Shown: positions 10,701-20,312, counted from the stretch's first letter. The stretch is DNA of 64,000 bases from Symbiodinium kawagutii (GCA_009767595.1 VSDK01012995.1:6391-70390); one strand, 5' to 3'. Made by a program: numbers and translations. The notes: generated by a model not told the origin, from the sequence alone.

Positions 10701-12361
10701 CCCTGGTTCATTGGTGCCCTCGGTCTGCCATCCACATCTGGAAAGACATCGGAGCCATGGTGAACAAAAACCCTCGCCACCTGGTGCCTACCATCTTTGG
10801 GGGTCGCGGATGCAGTGCCTAGGCCCTAGGCAGCAAGCCGAAGTGGGAAGACTTGGGAGACATGTGGACGACTCTGCAGTGCGTGCCTGTGATCAAGGGA
10901 AATATCACAACTCATGGGTATGGGTGAAGCATCTTGCAGCCATCAAATACCAGCAAACTTTTATAGTAATCAATCAATAAATAAGAATATATATATATAT
11001 ATTGATATATAAATAAATAAATAATAAATAAATAAATATATAAATAAATAAATAAATAAATGAATAAATAAATAAATAAATAAATAAATAAATAGATAAA
11101 TAAATAAATTAATAGATAAATAAATAAATTAATACATAAATAAATACATATATATATATATAACTATACATGCATTATATGATGATGGCAATAGTCATCC
11201 CCCAAACTTCCAATCTCGGGGCTCAAAACACAAAAATCCAGGTACTTTGGTTCAACAAGCACCTCTTGCCACAATCGTGGGTCCCCAGTTTTGGTTTTGA
11301 CGACCAGCACCGGGTCAAATGAAGGGTTCGTGTCTCCGATCCCTGTTCCAACCAAAGAACCAATCGGCTACCGTAACCTCCATGTCCGGGCCATGAGGAA
11401 GCAAAGGGAGATCAAAACCTATCCAAACAACAAGGGTGCACCGGTAAACATCCAAAATCTGTCCAATCCTGGACATGCACAGATGTGCACATGGTAATCT
11501 GCGTCGGCAGGTGACCACTGCGACACAAGCCGCCATGGCGGCCTTTCTTTGCGCTGATGATTTAGAAAACCCTGACAGTTGGATCAGAACTGACAACAAT
11601 TCAACAACTATTTTTTCTCCGCCTTGGTCAAAATATTGACCATTGTCAAACACCTCATGAACTCACCAGTCCAAACCTCACGAATTATCAACATCAACTG
11701 GGATCGGCTGATATACAGGAGTCGATGGTCAATGAATCTTGCCTATTTTTCCAAATGAACGTTAACAACAACATGGTTGAAATATGCTTCAAAACAATGT
11801 AATTTGTATAAACTTATATGTCAACCATGACTTGGCCATATGTTTTCCGTTTTCCTCATATGGCTGTGGGTCAAAACCCTGTACCCCTGGTTCCCCCATC
11901 ATTAACCATTGTTTTCCGTATTATTGTTGGGGAATTATCCCCCATTCGTTGGTTGGTTAAAGCCTTGACCCATAGCCATATTCTGAGTCACAGTTGACAA
12001 ACACTTGACCTCCCCCTGAGCCCCATGACACTGGCGCTGCTCCCTCCCATGAAGCTGGAGCGATCGTCATCGTCTGAGCGGGGACCACGGTGAGCACCGC
12101 AGCGCGGCTGGTAGGGCTGGGAAGCAGTTGGATAAGCAACGCCCTACAAGGTGGGCCCCTGGCAGTTATAAGTTGGGTTAGAACCCCTATAACTAGTAGT
12201 TAACCCCAGTTAAGTTGCTTATGAACCAGCTTATAAGTGGTTGGAAGCCCACCTTGTAGCAGTGACTGCACTTGTGCTCTTGGGATGGGCTCCAAAGCAG
12301 TATGGGAGCGAAGGGATCGACTGGGACGGATGGATGTTTAACATCCCCTATTGGCACACAA
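7771..12361 (+). CDS. multi-exon plus-strand gene, part 2 (7 exons)
   Basis: Seven exons join in one frame: 7771-7859, 8711-8801, 9995-10096, 10700-10802, 11289-11435, 12079-12150 and 12260-12361 (706 nt, about 235 codons). Acceptors include CTTGTTACAG before 7771 and GTCCCCAG before 11289. The intron 12151-12259 is exactly a family D element. The final two exons give a hydrophobic, Trp-rich stretch (WISNALQ then AVTALVLLGWAPKQYG, DWDGWMFNIPYWHT), probably membrane-associated. Downstream of 10802 the same frame stays coding-like (KPKWEDLGDMWTTLQCVPVI) after an in-frame TAG at 10820, so that exon's true end is unsettled. It probably continues part 1, but the 7313 to 7771 phase does not match, so an exon may be missing. 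The 9995 exon is the weakest. No family was recognised. Confidence 0.45.
8055..8275. mobile_element. two family A elements in tandem, opposite orientation
   Basis: A copy at about 8055-8160 (GATGGTTTCTCAAAATAGGG, right end degenerate) is followed at 8160-8275 by a copy in the opposite orientation. The second copy ends in CCCTATTTTGAGAAAACCCC. Both contain fragments of the conserved inner part. Confidence 0.7.
8828..8937. mobile_element. family A element
   Basis: The left end GGTGGTTTCTTATAACGGGG and the right end CCCTTATTTTGAGAAAAGCC are inverted repeats about 110 bp apart. It lies 27 bp downstream of the exon that ends at 8801. Confidence 0.7.
9563..9673. mobile_element. family A element
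   Basis: The left end ATGGGTGCTTCTTAGTATGG and the right end CCTATTCTGAGAAACCACCA are inverted repeats. The conserved inner words TATAAATGATTACTATTGG and TGGGGTACCCC are present, reading opposite to the 2591 copy. Confidence 0.75.
9801..9901. mobile_element. family A variant with TGTGCCAAAATA ends
   Basis: The ends TGGGAATGTGCCAAAATAGG and CTATTTTGGCACATGCCC form a near-perfect inverted repeat. Outermost bases differ from other family A copies (GTGCCAAAAT in place of GTTTCTCAAAAT), whereas the following AGGGGTACC-like part is shared. This looks like a subfamily that has exchanged its tips. Confidence 0.75.
10980..11165. repeat. AAAT/TA microsatellite
   Basis: The stretch consists of AAATAAAT-type tetranucleotide repeats flanked by short TA runs. 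It sits in the intron between the exons at 10700 and 11289. Confidence 0.9.
11859..11980. mobile_element. family C inverted-repeat element
   Basis: The left end ATATGGCTGTGGGTCAAAAC and the right end GCCTTGACCCATAGCCATAT are inverted repeats about 120 bp apart. The inner sequence (CCCTGGTTCCCCCATCATTA...CCATTGTTTTCC) is nearly identical in the copies at 19796 and 62649. It lies in the intron before the exon at 12079. Confidence 0.85.
12145..12258 (+). mobile_element. family D element forming the intron 12151-12259
   Basis: The terminal inverted repeats are TACAAGGTGGGC (12145-12156) and GCCCACCTTGTA (12247-12258), and the element is 114 bp. The donor GTGGGC lies inside the left repeat. The acceptor TTGTAG is completed by the first host base on the right. 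Removing 12151-12259 joins CTACAAG to CAGTGACTG in frame (phase 1) and continues a Trp-rich open frame. The element differs from the copy at 12954 at four positions. Confidence 0.85.
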
Positions 12362-12545
12362 GTTGGCCATGATCGTCGAACATGGGCCAATACCAGCGAC
12401 AAAATAAAGAAACCTAATGGTACACCACCTTGCCAATATGAACTTTTTGGTGAGAGGTGCTCACAACCGGAGTTCGATGATGGTGATTTTGGATCTTGCT
12501 GACCTTACCCGATATACTACAATTTGGCTACACGACTTCTGGTAG

Positions 12546-13293
12546 CTCCTGACTTGCGACGCTTCTCGGTGTGAAACCAACCATAAAACCGTGGATCTCA
12601 CCCCGCTGTTCAGGGGAGAAGCAACCAAGGTGATAGGGCCCGAAGGGGCAACTTTAAAGCAACTCATTCAAGGATGTTGCCCCATGTTGCCCCAACATCG
12701 CCTGCTACCCAAACGGGTAACCGGAATTTTAGATCGGATTCTCTTCTAGCCCACTCCTTCCCCTCCTTCCCAACCACAAGCCAGTCGCTCCCTCCGAACT
12801 GCCATCTGACCCCAACAGCAGTCGTAACTTCGGCATCCCAACAAGGAAGGCCGTGAGTCAAGATCTGGATCAACTCATTTCGCTGCAGCAACATCCTGAG
12901 AGCGAGCTGCCAAGGTTTCTGAAAGATGTCAAGGGTATGGTGATTCAGGTTATTACAAGGTGGGCCCCTGGCAGTTACAAGTTGGGTTAGAACCCCTATA
13001 ACTAGTAGTTAACCCCAGTTAAGTTGCTTATGAACCAGCTTAGAAGTGGTTGGGGGCCCACCTTGTACTAGGTTCTGATGTACAGTAGACACATATCAAA
13101 ACTAGTCGGGAAAGGGTTACTTTATACTGAACGTCAGTTTTCAATTAATGGCCTCTCAAAATGGAGATACCCCCAAATCATCCAATAGTCATCATTTACA
13201 GCAATCAAACAACCAATTTCATTCATTTTCGGGGTTCCCTATTTTGAGAACCTCCCCAATCAATGATATGTAGTGAACACACTGGGTTTCTAT
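12546..13293 (+). CDS. plus-strand gene, part 3 (4 exons, two introner introns)
   Basis: Exons 12546-12629, 12733-12959, 13086-13150 and 13249-13293 join in frame (phases 0 to 0, 2 to 1, 1 to 2). The protein has a hydrophilic, partly Pro/Ser-rich region followed by a helix-like stretch (QDLDQLISLQQHPESELPRF, LKDVKGMVIQVITR). The intron after 12959 starts inside the second family D element. The intron 13151-13248 is a family A element with a GC donor. The open frame ends at a TAA at 13294, which may be a real stop or lie in the next intron. Linking back to 12361 fails by phase. An open alternative across 12615-12856 in another frame is weaker at its edges. No family was recognised. Confidence 0.45.
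12954..13067 (+). mobile_element. family D element, second copy (4 substitutions from the first)
   Basis: The element has the same 114-bp length and the same TACAAGGTGGGC / GCCCACCTTGTA ends as the copy at 12145, and 110 of 114 positions agree. The donor GT at 12960 is again in the left repeat. Here the host base after the right end is C, so TTGTAG is not formed. The next usable acceptor is the CAG at 13083-13085, which keeps the downstream frame open. Confidence 0.85.
13147..13256 (+). mobile_element. family A element forming the intron 13151-13248 (GC-AG)
   Basis: The left end ATGGCCTCTCAAAATGGAGA and the right end CCCTATTTTGAGAACCTCCC are inverted repeats. Removing 13151-13248 joins ATTAATG to AACCTCC and keeps the upstream frame open for 15 more codons. 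The usual GTTTCTC donor is mutated to GCCTCTC, giving a GC donor. Confidence 0.7.
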
Positions 13294-13974
13294 AATTGTT
13301 GCCACTTGGTATAAAACTGTTGATTGTTGATAGATTCAATTATCAATTGTTATGGACAAGAAAATGCCTTTCTGCGTCTTGCTAGTAAATAGGTTGAGAA
13401 TCAATAGCCTAACATTGGTACCGCTGCGAGTCCATTCCCCTGTAGCCCAACTGTTCACATCCCATCAACAGCATCGCCAGCCAGCTGTCGGGATGTGAAA
13501 TTATTCATTTTTGGTATATTTTGGCATTGATCGAGCGATCATCTCAGTTTACGTCGAGCTCTGGCTGGCTGCAAGGAACACTTCTTGGTATTTTGTATCC
13601 ATCAGGTGTTCATCAAAAGGCCGGCACTGAATCCGTTGCATCAAACTTGGATCAATAAGTCTTGAGAATGAACTGTCGTCAAGGTGATCAACCGCTGTGA
13701 TCCTCGACCATTAGTTTTGTCAGGATGAAATATGGGGCAATTGCAATGCTTACAAACAGCCAGCGAACAACAAACTTCATCCCTACTTCCAACCAACAAA
13801 TTTGGTGATTTCTCTACTTAGATGTGCAGCTGGGGTTATATCTATGATTATAAACCCTTTAAGGCAGCTTATAACCCCTGGAAACCACGGTTAGTGACTA
13901 CTTACTAAGTGGGGAGTGCACATCCAATTAATCCATATCCGCCAATCTACAAATCGCCGACTGCTGATCCACAG

Positions 13975-14097
13975 CTTCTCATGTCATTTGCCTTCAGCAT
14001 CTGGTCGTCACATCTGTTGGCCAAAAGCTTCGGCCATTCGAAACCAATTCCTTTTTCATCTTGGAGCTACGCAATTGCTGAAAGCAATTGCATATCA
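13975..14097 (+). CDS. candidate exon
   Basis: The acceptor is GATCCACAG and the donor TATCA|GTCAAA. The 40-codon open frame (for example SASGRHICWPKASAIRNQFL) contains no stop and has balanced composition. A second frame is also open over part of it. Its phase is compatible with splicing from a donor near 13286 in the preceding exon. No family was recognised. Confidence 0.35.
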
Positions 14098-14261
14098 GTC
14101 AAATTCAAGAATCAACCAATTACCAAACCATTAAACCAATCGTTTCACCAATCAATCAATCGCAAGTGCTGGATACCTGCAGCGCTTAGAACACTGCTGG
14201 TAGAGGTAGCTTCCACATGGTAGCTTCCACCACACTCATCAACCCTGGTCACGGTGCCCAC

Positions 14262-14338
14262 CCTGGGCTCTCCCCACAAGGACTTGGCGATGTGCAACGG
14301 CTTCTGCCCTGCGCGGTTTTTCTGGTTGATGTCGGCAC
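14262..14338 (-). CDS. ankyrin-repeat exon fragment
   Basis: On the minus strand this segment reads ADINQKNRAGQKPLHIAKS followed by LWGEPR. This matches the ankyrin consensus G-A-D-V-N-x-K-x-x-x-G-x-T-P-L-H-x-A, with the TPLH position as KPLH. An AG acceptor precedes it (CGACGAG) and a GTGGGC donor follows (CCCAGG|GTGGGC). The frame stays open upstream to about 14441, but that extension looks less coding-like. Ankyrin repeats are protein-protein interaction modules of about 33 residues, and only one is visible. It lies on the strand opposite to neighbouring exons, so it is either a separate small gene or a stray fragment. The plus strand is also open here, with weaker similarity to anything. 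Confidence 0.55.
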
Positions 14339-15129
14339 CTCGTCGAGTTGCCATGGTGGGGGCGCCCCCACCCCGTGATGCGGCCACCGTTGGGTGGGCT
14401 TCAGGAGCTTTCGAAGGCCACCGCGGTGAAGCTTTCTTCATAGGGATTCATAGTGATGGATGTACGCAGTGGGTCTGTGGCTAACGAACTGGTGATCTGT
14501 GATGGGTGATTACAACACCGAATGAAGTGGTAATGTCAAATGAATGCGCATGTCATTTCTTCAAAAACAATGCAGTAGTGTAAAACAAAGATACATAGCC
14601 AACCACTTGGTTAGAACAACCCTGGTAGCTCCTTAGCTTCTCCTTTAAATGGCTTTATAATGCTTTATAGATACCCTTGGCTCCTTTGCTCCTTCCCAAC
14701 CACCAGCCAGTAGCACGGTACACCTCCGCAATAGTCTGGCTCTGCTCTGAGTGCATGGCGATGCCGAATCAAGAGGGTGCACGCTTCCACCTGCAGTTGT
14801 CAGCTGCTGGTGTCGATTGAGGACAGTTTACAAAGCCTCTTGCTTCAACAAGAACAGTTGATATCGGTCAATCACATACACATACACATAAAATGGTTGA
14901 TAATAGAATAAAAAAAGCTCATATGCAACCAACATATTATTGCAAAATTCTCAACTGTTCATCGGCTGGCTTTTTCCAGCATGCATTTTGATCCTCAACA
15001 GTTGCCATCTGCTTTTCATCAGCTAAGCACCCCCGTGAACAAAGCCATCCGACTCGGGCGTGAAATTGGTCACAGGTGGTCAATCAAGGTAGCAGTAGGA
15101 GGAGCAGTAGCAGTGGCAGTAGGAGTAGT

Positions 15130-15545
15130 AGCAGCTAGTCGCTGATATACCTAATAGATCCTTATAGCAGCAGCAAAAAATACATAGCCAATAGGGAAGG
15201 TGATAGATAGTAGCCTCCAAATCGCCCAAATACCTGCCCAACATCTTTGGGCTAAACATGTGAGCACCAGAACCAAAACCAAGGATCCCAAAATTGATAC
15301 GCAGAGTAGTTGGTCGTTCCAAAACAGCCATTGGGGCCATTGAGAGCGGCCAGCGCCATTGGGAACAATGGTTACAAGAGTCCACAGGCCTGTCCTCAAC
15401 CATCTCCATATATCGCCATTGTTTCCCTATTGAAACTCATGGCTTTGTTGGCTGGTTTACATGGCCCAGCCGCGTTGCCACCCCGTCACAAGCTCCATAA
15501 GACTGCTGGGGGACGATGACATGGAGGCCCATCGCAATGTTGCGA
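15130..15545. other. possible coding region, strand unresolved
   Basis: The minus strand has an open frame with hydrophobic stretches (for example LLCVSILGSLVLVLVLTCLA) that would be a membrane protein. The plus strand has two short coding-like segments: near 15305-15410 (AIGAIESGQRHWEQWLQEST), and 15469-15539 after the acceptor GGCCCAG (SIRLLGDDDMEAHRNVAR). The signals conflict, so no exon is called. Confidence 0.3.
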
Positions 15546-16241
15546 GATAGACAAAATAACGCTTGGCCAAAGTTTCACCCATCACTCACCACTATGTTCA
15601 AACCACCACTTAGTTTTCGCCTTCACCAATGGGGTCTCTCATGGTCAATCCTTCATACACCAATACTTCCGCAGCTTGGGTGGCGAAAAATTTGCTATGA
15701 TGTGCCACACCTACACCTCGATAGGTTTTCATTTCGCTGTCGACTGTGGTAATTTTGTGCCAACAAAAAACATGTGGATTATTGTTTAACTAATACCAAT
15801 ATGTGTAAGTTCTTTGTGGTATAACTAACACCATATCATATCTATTAAAAACATATCATTATTGTACAACTAATACGTAAGTTCTTTCGTAACATGCCCA
15901 TCACTTGTTTGTAACAATACTTAAGTTTTTTCGACTATAACTTTGGTATAAAATCAAAATATATTGTTTGGTAACTTTGGCAAATCGTGGATCTTCATTC
16001 ATTGCCTCGCGGTGCTTTGTTGTGTATTGTGGCCACTGTTGAGCGTTGAGAAGAAACCTTCTGCAAACTCTTGGACTTGTTGGGCGGCCTTGTTGAGCAG
16101 TTGTGGGTTGAACCAGTTGAAGTAGTAACTTGTCAACAAAAAGGTGGAAACACACAGGCAAAAAACCAGGAAAAAATTATCCCGGCAAGAGACCCCAAAC
16201 AGATGATGGGGGAAGTGGGAAAGAGACACAACAAGAACATT

Positions 16242-17575
16242 TATTTAAGAGCACAGGTATGAGAGCACATATCTGAGAACACACATATGAGAGCACACAT
16301 ATGAGAGCACACATATGAGGGCACACATATGAGGGCACACAAATGAGAGCACACAAATGAGAGCACACATATGAGCACACATATGAGAGCACACATACGA
16401 GAGCACACATGCATGAACACAAATGTGAGAGCACACATATGAGCACACATGTGAGAGCACACATATGAGAGCACACATATGAGCACAAATGCGAGAGCAC
16501 ACACATGATCACACATATGAGAGCACACATACGAGAGCACACATGCATGAGCACAAATGTGAGAGCACACATATGACAACACATGTGAGAGCACATATGA
16601 GAGCACACATATGAAAGCACAGATATGAGCACACACATGTGAGAGCACACACATGAGCACACATCTGAGAGCACACATATGAGAACACAGATATGAGCAC
16701 ACATGTGAGAGCACAGATATGTTCACACATACGAGATCACACATATGGGAGCACACATGTGTGAGCACACATATGAGAGCACGCGCATGAGAGCACACAT
16801 ATGAGAGCACACATATGAGAGCACACATATGAGAGCACACATATGAGGGCACACATATGAGGGCACACAAATGAGAGCACACATATGAGAGCACACATAT
16901 GAGAGCCTACATGTGAGAGCACACATATGAGAGCACACATACGAGAGCACACATGTGAGAGCACAGATATGTTCACACATACGAGATCACACATATGAGA
17001 GCACACATTTGAGCACACATGTATTAGCACACATTTGAGAGCACAAATGTGGGAGCACACACATGATCACACATATGAGAGCACACATACGAGAGCACAC
17101 ATATGAGCACACATATGAGAGCACAAATGTGAGAGCACACATATGAGCACACATGTGAGAGCACACATATGAGAGCACAGATATGAGAGCACACATATGA
17201 GAGCACACAGATGAGAGCACGCATATGAAAGCACACATATGAGAGCACACATATGAGCACAAATGCGAGAGCACACACATGATCACACATATGAGAGCAC
17301 ACATTTGAGAGCACACATATGAGAGCACACATATGAGAGCAAACATATGAGAGCACACATTTGAGCACACATGTAAGAGCACACATATGAGAGCACAAAT
17401 GTGGGAGCACATACATGATCACACATATGAGAGCACACATTTGAGAGCACACATATGAGAGCACACATATGAGCACACAAATGAGAGCACACATATGAGG
17501 GCACACAAATGAGAGCACATATGAGAGCACATATGAGAGCACAGATATGAGAGCACACATTTGAGAGCACATTGG
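16242..17575. repeat. 14-bp/12-bp satellite (GAGAGCACACATAT)
   Basis: A 1.33-kb array of about 95 copies is built on GAGAGCACACATAT, mixed with a 12-bp form lacking GA. Larger blocks recur: the stretch around 16698-16748, containing GATATGTTCACACATACGAG, returns near 16960-17000. Because units are 14 and 12 bp, all frames stay open for long distances (Met-Cys-Ala-Leu-Ile-Cys on the minus strand). These frames carry no coding evidence. Confidence 0.95.
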
Positions 17576-17633
17576 TGCACTCAGAAGAGAGAACTCTTGA
17601 CAAGATCTCGTCAAAAGCAAAAATAAGCCCCAC

Positions 17634-17866
17634 GCGCAGGCGAGAGCGATCCGACACGCACGAAGTCCCCAAAGGGTTGCACGAGCGAAATCAAAATTCG
17701 CACCGCGCGCAGACGAGAGCGATCCGACACGCACGAAGTCCGCAAAAGGTTGCACGAGCGAAATCAAAATTCGCACCGCGCGCAGACGAGAGCGATCCGA
17801 CACGCACAAAGTCCGCAGAGGGTTGCACGAGCGAAATCAAAATTTGCACCGCGCGCAAGCGAGACA
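17634..17866. repeat. 73-bp CpG-rich tandem repeat, three copies
   Basis: Units start at 17634, 17707 and 17780, and the fourth start at 17853 is truncated. The spacing is exactly 73 bp and identity looks above 90%. The core words are GCGCAGACGAGAGCGATCCG and TTGCACGAGCGAAATCAAAA. Because 73 is not a multiple of three the array cannot encode a protein repeat. It directly abuts the 14-bp satellite region. Confidence 0.9.
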
Positions 17867-17934
17867 CAAAAAAACAGAGGTAGGAAAGGCACCTGAAGTC
17901 TCCATTACACTGCGATTTGCGATTTCAAGCGTTT

Positions 17935-18300
17935 ATGTTGCAAAATGCTGCGCCTGCCACGAAAAAGTGATCCCGAGGAATACGAAGTCCTGCACCTGCC
18001 ACAAAAAATGATCTCGATATAGCAGATGCAAAAATGACGACAGTCTCACGAAACGAGCGTTTTGAGATCGCCAAAAAAGAGCTCAAGATCACGAAATGCT
18101 GCACCTGTCACGAAAAAGTCGATGTTTTCGGACACGCTCATTTTGTGTGCGCCTGCCAGCGTTTTTGCAACGTCGCAAAATCGACGACAGTTACACGTTT
18201 TGTGAAACATTGCGAATTCCTTGCGCCTGCCACAGATTCCTAATGCCCAAGAGGGACAAAAGTGAGCTTTCCCTTGCGCCTGCCACGTAAAATACACATT
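17935..18300. repeat. dispersed GCRCCTGCCAC motif cluster in a CpG-rich island
   Basis: The word GC(G/A)CCTGCCAC followed by A/G-rich sequence occurs about six times, near 17951, 17991, 18097 (CCTGTCAC), 18149, 18220 and 18274, with irregular spacing of 40-105 bp. Between copies, words such as CGACGACAGT and CGTTTTG also recur. In one plus frame three copies read CCACHEK, SCTCHKK and CCTCHEK. The frame is broken between copies, so it is annotated as a diverged repeat and not as a gene. Confidence 0.6.
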
Positions 18301-18366
18301 GATCAAAAAATGGACAGGGCACGCAGGCGAGAACGCAGCTCCGGAAGAGAGGTCTCCCGGCAACAG

Positions 18367-18486
18367 TTTGCTGCGAGGCTTCTGTCGAAAACGGAAGACG
18401 AAGGAACGTTTTTGACGAAAGGGTCAGCGAATTAGCCGCGCGCGAGCGAGCACACCTGGATCTACACCAGGAGCTTTTCCGCTACC
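18367..18486 (+). CDS. candidate exon with charged helix
   Basis: The acceptor is CCGGCAACAG and the donor CGCTACC|GTAAGA, a strong consensus. The 39-codon frame includes DERVSELAARERAHLDLHQE, a charged helical, possibly coiled-coil segment. It lies at the edge of the CpG-rich island. It ends in phase 1, which does not match the next exon at 18649, so a small exon may be missing. Confidence 0.5.
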
Positions 18487-18648
18487 GTAAGAACCCCTAA
18501 GAACCCCTATAGTGCACACACTGTTTGGGGAAACATGACACTACTCTGAATTCTTGGGGGACTCATGGGGGATCACCATTATTGATGGTCATTATCTCCT
18601 ATGGCCGGTCATGGCCGGTCATTATTCTCCATGAAGCCCAATCATTAG

Positions 18649-18786
18649 CAGCAGAAGATCCAACTCCGACTCGCCACCATCTCCCCCAACCACCGCGGGG
18701 CCTTCTTGGAACTGGCCGCAAAATGTAGGGCCCTCAGCGCATCGACTGATGACACCGGCGCGGCCAGTCACAATTCGAGGGCGATG
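18649..18786 (+). CDS. candidate exon
   Basis: The acceptor CAATCATTAG is followed by 46 open codons, phase 0 at both ends, with the donor GCGATG|GTGCGA. The peptide reads LRLATISPNHRGAFLELAAK then CRALSASTDDTG and has high GC at third positions. The other plus frames and the minus strand are open in part but lack paired splice sites. No family was recognised. Confidence 0.5.
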
Positions 18787-19327
18787 GTGCGATCTCTTAG
18801 AATATTCAGTAGCGAACAGTGAATGACCTTGTATCCACAAGCTCTTCATGATAATCAATAATCAGGCTCTTCTAATCAATAGTGGGTTATATTGACAGTG
18901 GGCAACAGCAGCTTGCAATTTTTAAAGCAAGATTAACCAATTGGATCCAACTAGTCTTATGTTTGTCTTCTTGGTTGTTTCATCGCCTAGGAAAAATATT
19001 TGTCATTCAACCAACCATTTGTTAATGATTACTAGGGACAATAAAAACATATCAATCAAACCACCAGCCAGTTCTAATCAACCAGGCTTCTCTTGAGTGG
19101 AATTGGCGATCCCAAGTTGCGAACTGTTTAGACAGAGGCTCCAAGCTACGAATCCCCACCCTGTCCAACCTCTGGATTTCTGATGCTCCAAGGGATCAAC
19201 AGGGCGATTGTGCCACCAAGTTTGCATCGAACCAGTTGGTTCATATTCTTCATTCCCTAACTGGTTACAATAATATGTTTAATAGAAGTTGGATCTATGT
19301 TGGTGTGTTGGTGCAAAGAATTCACAG

Positions 19328-19438
19328 GAGTGTTTAACGTGGAACGTATCAAGCGATTGATACCTTTCCATATCCTCACTACAAACGGCCACATCTTTGT
19401 GGATGAAACGTTGGGCGACCCAAATATGATGAGAGATG
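19328..19438 (+). CDS. candidate exon
   Basis: The acceptor AATTCACAG and the donor GAGATG|GTGTCT bound 36 codons with a well-formed sequence (RIKRLIPFHILTTNGHIFVD, ETLGDPNMMRD). The frame stays open to 19516, so a later donor (CATGTG|GTAAAG) is also possible. No family was recognised. Confidence 0.5.
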
Positions 19439-19795
19439 GTGTCTTCCCATTTCCTGTCCTTACGCGAGAACTTTGGATCTCATCCACCTTGACATTCCAT
19501 AGCTGTTTCATGTGGTAAAGCCACGGCAGCACCATCTTTGTTCATAGTTGCTGGCACCAATGGTCTGCAGGAACCACAACAGCAACACCAAAAGATCCAC
19601 CGCTCAGAAAATTACCTATTCCACCAGCGTATGTCGTATCTATGGTGAACCATTATTGACATCCATAGACATCATGATGGTCACCAAACACTTCCTGATT
19701 CATCATTCTTGGCGCTCACGGGATTGAACCATGGACAATCAAAGTGCTAGCAACTGAGTCAAGCATCAGCTCGTCAAGGCTTTCTGATCAGTTGA

Positions 19796-20030
19796 TATGG
19801 CTGTGGGTCAAAACCCTGTACCCCTGGTTCCCCTATCATTAACCATTGTTTTCCCTATGGTTTGTTGGTCATTATTCACCACTATTGGTTGGTTAATATT
19901 GACCCAGCTCGCCATATATCATATATAGCTGGGATATCCCCTATAGTTTTGTTGCTGAACTTACCCCCTATTATTAACCATTCACCATTGGTTGGTTGGT
20001 TAACTGCTTGACCCAGCTCGCCATATCATG
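19796..20030. mobile_element. family C element followed by a second, rearranged copy
   Basis: The stretch 19796-19915 repeats the family C sequence (ATATGGCTGTGGGTCAAAAC, CCCTGGTTCCCC, CCATTGTTTTCCC) with an altered right end GACCCAGCTCGCCATAT. The stretch 19918-20030 has a family C-like right half with the same GACCCAGCTCGCCATAT end. The second copy ends 33 bp before the exon at 20063. Confidence 0.8.
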
Positions 20031-20062
20031 GTTGACGCATGTCGAGGCAACTTATGACCCAG

Positions 20063-20244
20063 GTGCTCCCCGTCGGTGCTCCCTGGCTCGGTCATGGCAG
20101 CGCTCCTGTCACCACCCCTGCGCCCCTGTCTCCCTTGGCGCCCCCACGTGTCTTCTTTCGGGGCAGAGCGGGCTCCCACTTTGGCGCCATTGCGCAAGAG
20201 CTCCCCCATGACCTGCAGCCAAGACATGGCAGCCATGGGTGTAG
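20063..20244 (+). CDS. candidate exon, Pro-rich
   Basis: The acceptor TATGACCCAG and the donor GGTGTAG|GTAGAT bound 60 codons with very GC-rich third positions. The protein is Pro/Ala/Gly-rich and then more structured (PRVFFRGRAGSHFGAIAQEL). The minus strand contains a stretch that resembles half an ankyrin repeat (LLRNGAKVGA), but its edges lack good splice signals, so plus is preferred. Confidence 0.45.
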
Positions 20245-20312
20245 GTAGATCATAATATTGATTAAGGTATACCCCCTATTAATCAACGAGGAGTTTGTTA
20301 ATCCTGGGTAGA
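20245..20312. mobile_element. family E element fragment
   Basis: The right arm ATTAATCAACGAGGAGTTTG then TTAATCCTGGGTAG matches the right arm of the element at 24257-24387. The left arm is shortened. The fragment begins exactly at the donor of the preceding exon and ends in GGGTAG, a possible acceptor. Confidence 0.55.

Noticed and set aside
16177-17809. Minus-strand frames of up to 261 codons reading Met-Cys-Ala-Leu-Ile-Cys repeats
   Set aside because: They are translations of the 14/12-bp satellite; every frame of the array is open.
17823-18243. Cytochrome-c-like CxxCH motifs (CCACH, CCTCH) in the CpG island
   Set aside because: The motif copies are not in one continuous frame, one copy lacks the spacing, and they coincide with a DNA-level repeated word.
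20092-20236. Minus-strand ankyrin-like LLRNGAKVGA
   Set aside because: Only part of one repeat matches, edges lack splice signals, and the plus frame has a good acceptor and donor.
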